From Tribonema minus (taxonomy: Eukaryota; Sar; Xanthophyceae; Tribonematales; Tribonemataceae), in NCBI GenBank assembly GCA_017506865.1, contig JAFCMP010000022.1, positions 1-64,000 of the forward strand: a DNA stretch of 64,000 nt, read 5' to 3'. Shown one piece after another: positions 63,938 to 64,000 of the stretch. A program made the translations under genes and the position numbers. Under the pieces are notes generated by a model that saw nothing but the letters and a program-made list of their open reading frames with translations, had not been told where the DNA came from and did no database searches. Positions within the stretch are counted from its first letter, which is position 1, and the number at the start of each line of letters is the position of its first letter.

Positions 63938-64000
63938 GTGAGTTCAAAGCGTCCCTTCCCCCCCCCCCGCGTGTGTGAGGTGAAGTTGAAGTGTATGGTC

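Noticed and set aside
1..64000. Chromosome-end (telomeric) location suggested by TTAGGG repeats
   Set aside because: Arrays are short, in both orientations and spread through introns of housekeeping genes; no long terminal array.

Overview
This is nuclear DNA from a unicellular eukaryote with high GC content and many introns. Five multi-exon genes can be reconstructed exon by exon with phase-consistent splice junctions (GT-AG plus at least four GC-AG introns). I favour an alga with complex plastids, haptophyte-like, because of the high GC, the GC donors, very Ala/Gly-rich inserts, dynactin (hence a motile or dynein-using cell) and an F-box/ankyrin single-exon gene of a kind common in algae and stramenopiles. 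That assignment is inference; no rRNA or marker gene is present to settle it. Short TTAGGG/CCCTAA arrays are scattered throughout, mostly in introns.

Layout: (1) 244-7948 (+): 3' part of a PPP-family serine/threonine phosphatase, nine exons. (2) 7949-9737: convergent intergenic region. (3) 30466-9738 (-): a large chromodomain helicase of the CHD6-9/Kismet type, 22 exons, about 2,100 residues, with two further probable N-terminal exons at 31221-31778. An intron carries a mitochondrial DNA insert with the start of atp9. (4) 31.8-34.2 kb: lower-GC region without a confident gene. (5) 44413-34264 (-): dynactin subunit 4 (p62), 12 exons. (6) 44.8-47.05 kb: a small accessory cluster: an unknown ORF (+), a Cys-rich ORF (-), and a NYN-domain nuclease-like gene with zinc-binding Cys modules and a C-terminal membrane anchor (-), interrupted by one in-frame TAA. 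(7) 48004-50293 (+): complete UCH-L3-like ubiquitin hydrolase with all catalytic residues. (8) 52899-51652 (-): F-box-like/ankyrin-repeat protein. (9) 53172-63937+ (+): mitochondrial intermediate peptidase (M3 family) with a presequence and intact zinc site; the last exons lie outside the window. The five large genes are housekeeping functions and show no operon-like link.

The most striking signal is structural. Next to many real exons, in all five spliced genes and on either side, there are tandem, progressively decayed copies of the exon edge together with its splice site and adjoining intron. Copy number runs from one to about eight, the units are roughly 85-240 bp, and identity ranges from nearly perfect to barely recognisable. 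Much of the intron length is made of these copies, often with telomere-like repeats inside the unit. Some copies keep both splice sites and frame (DCTN4 at 36835-36885, MIP at 61879-61947) and could be alternative exons. This looks like an ongoing process of intron growth by duplication of exon-intron junctions.
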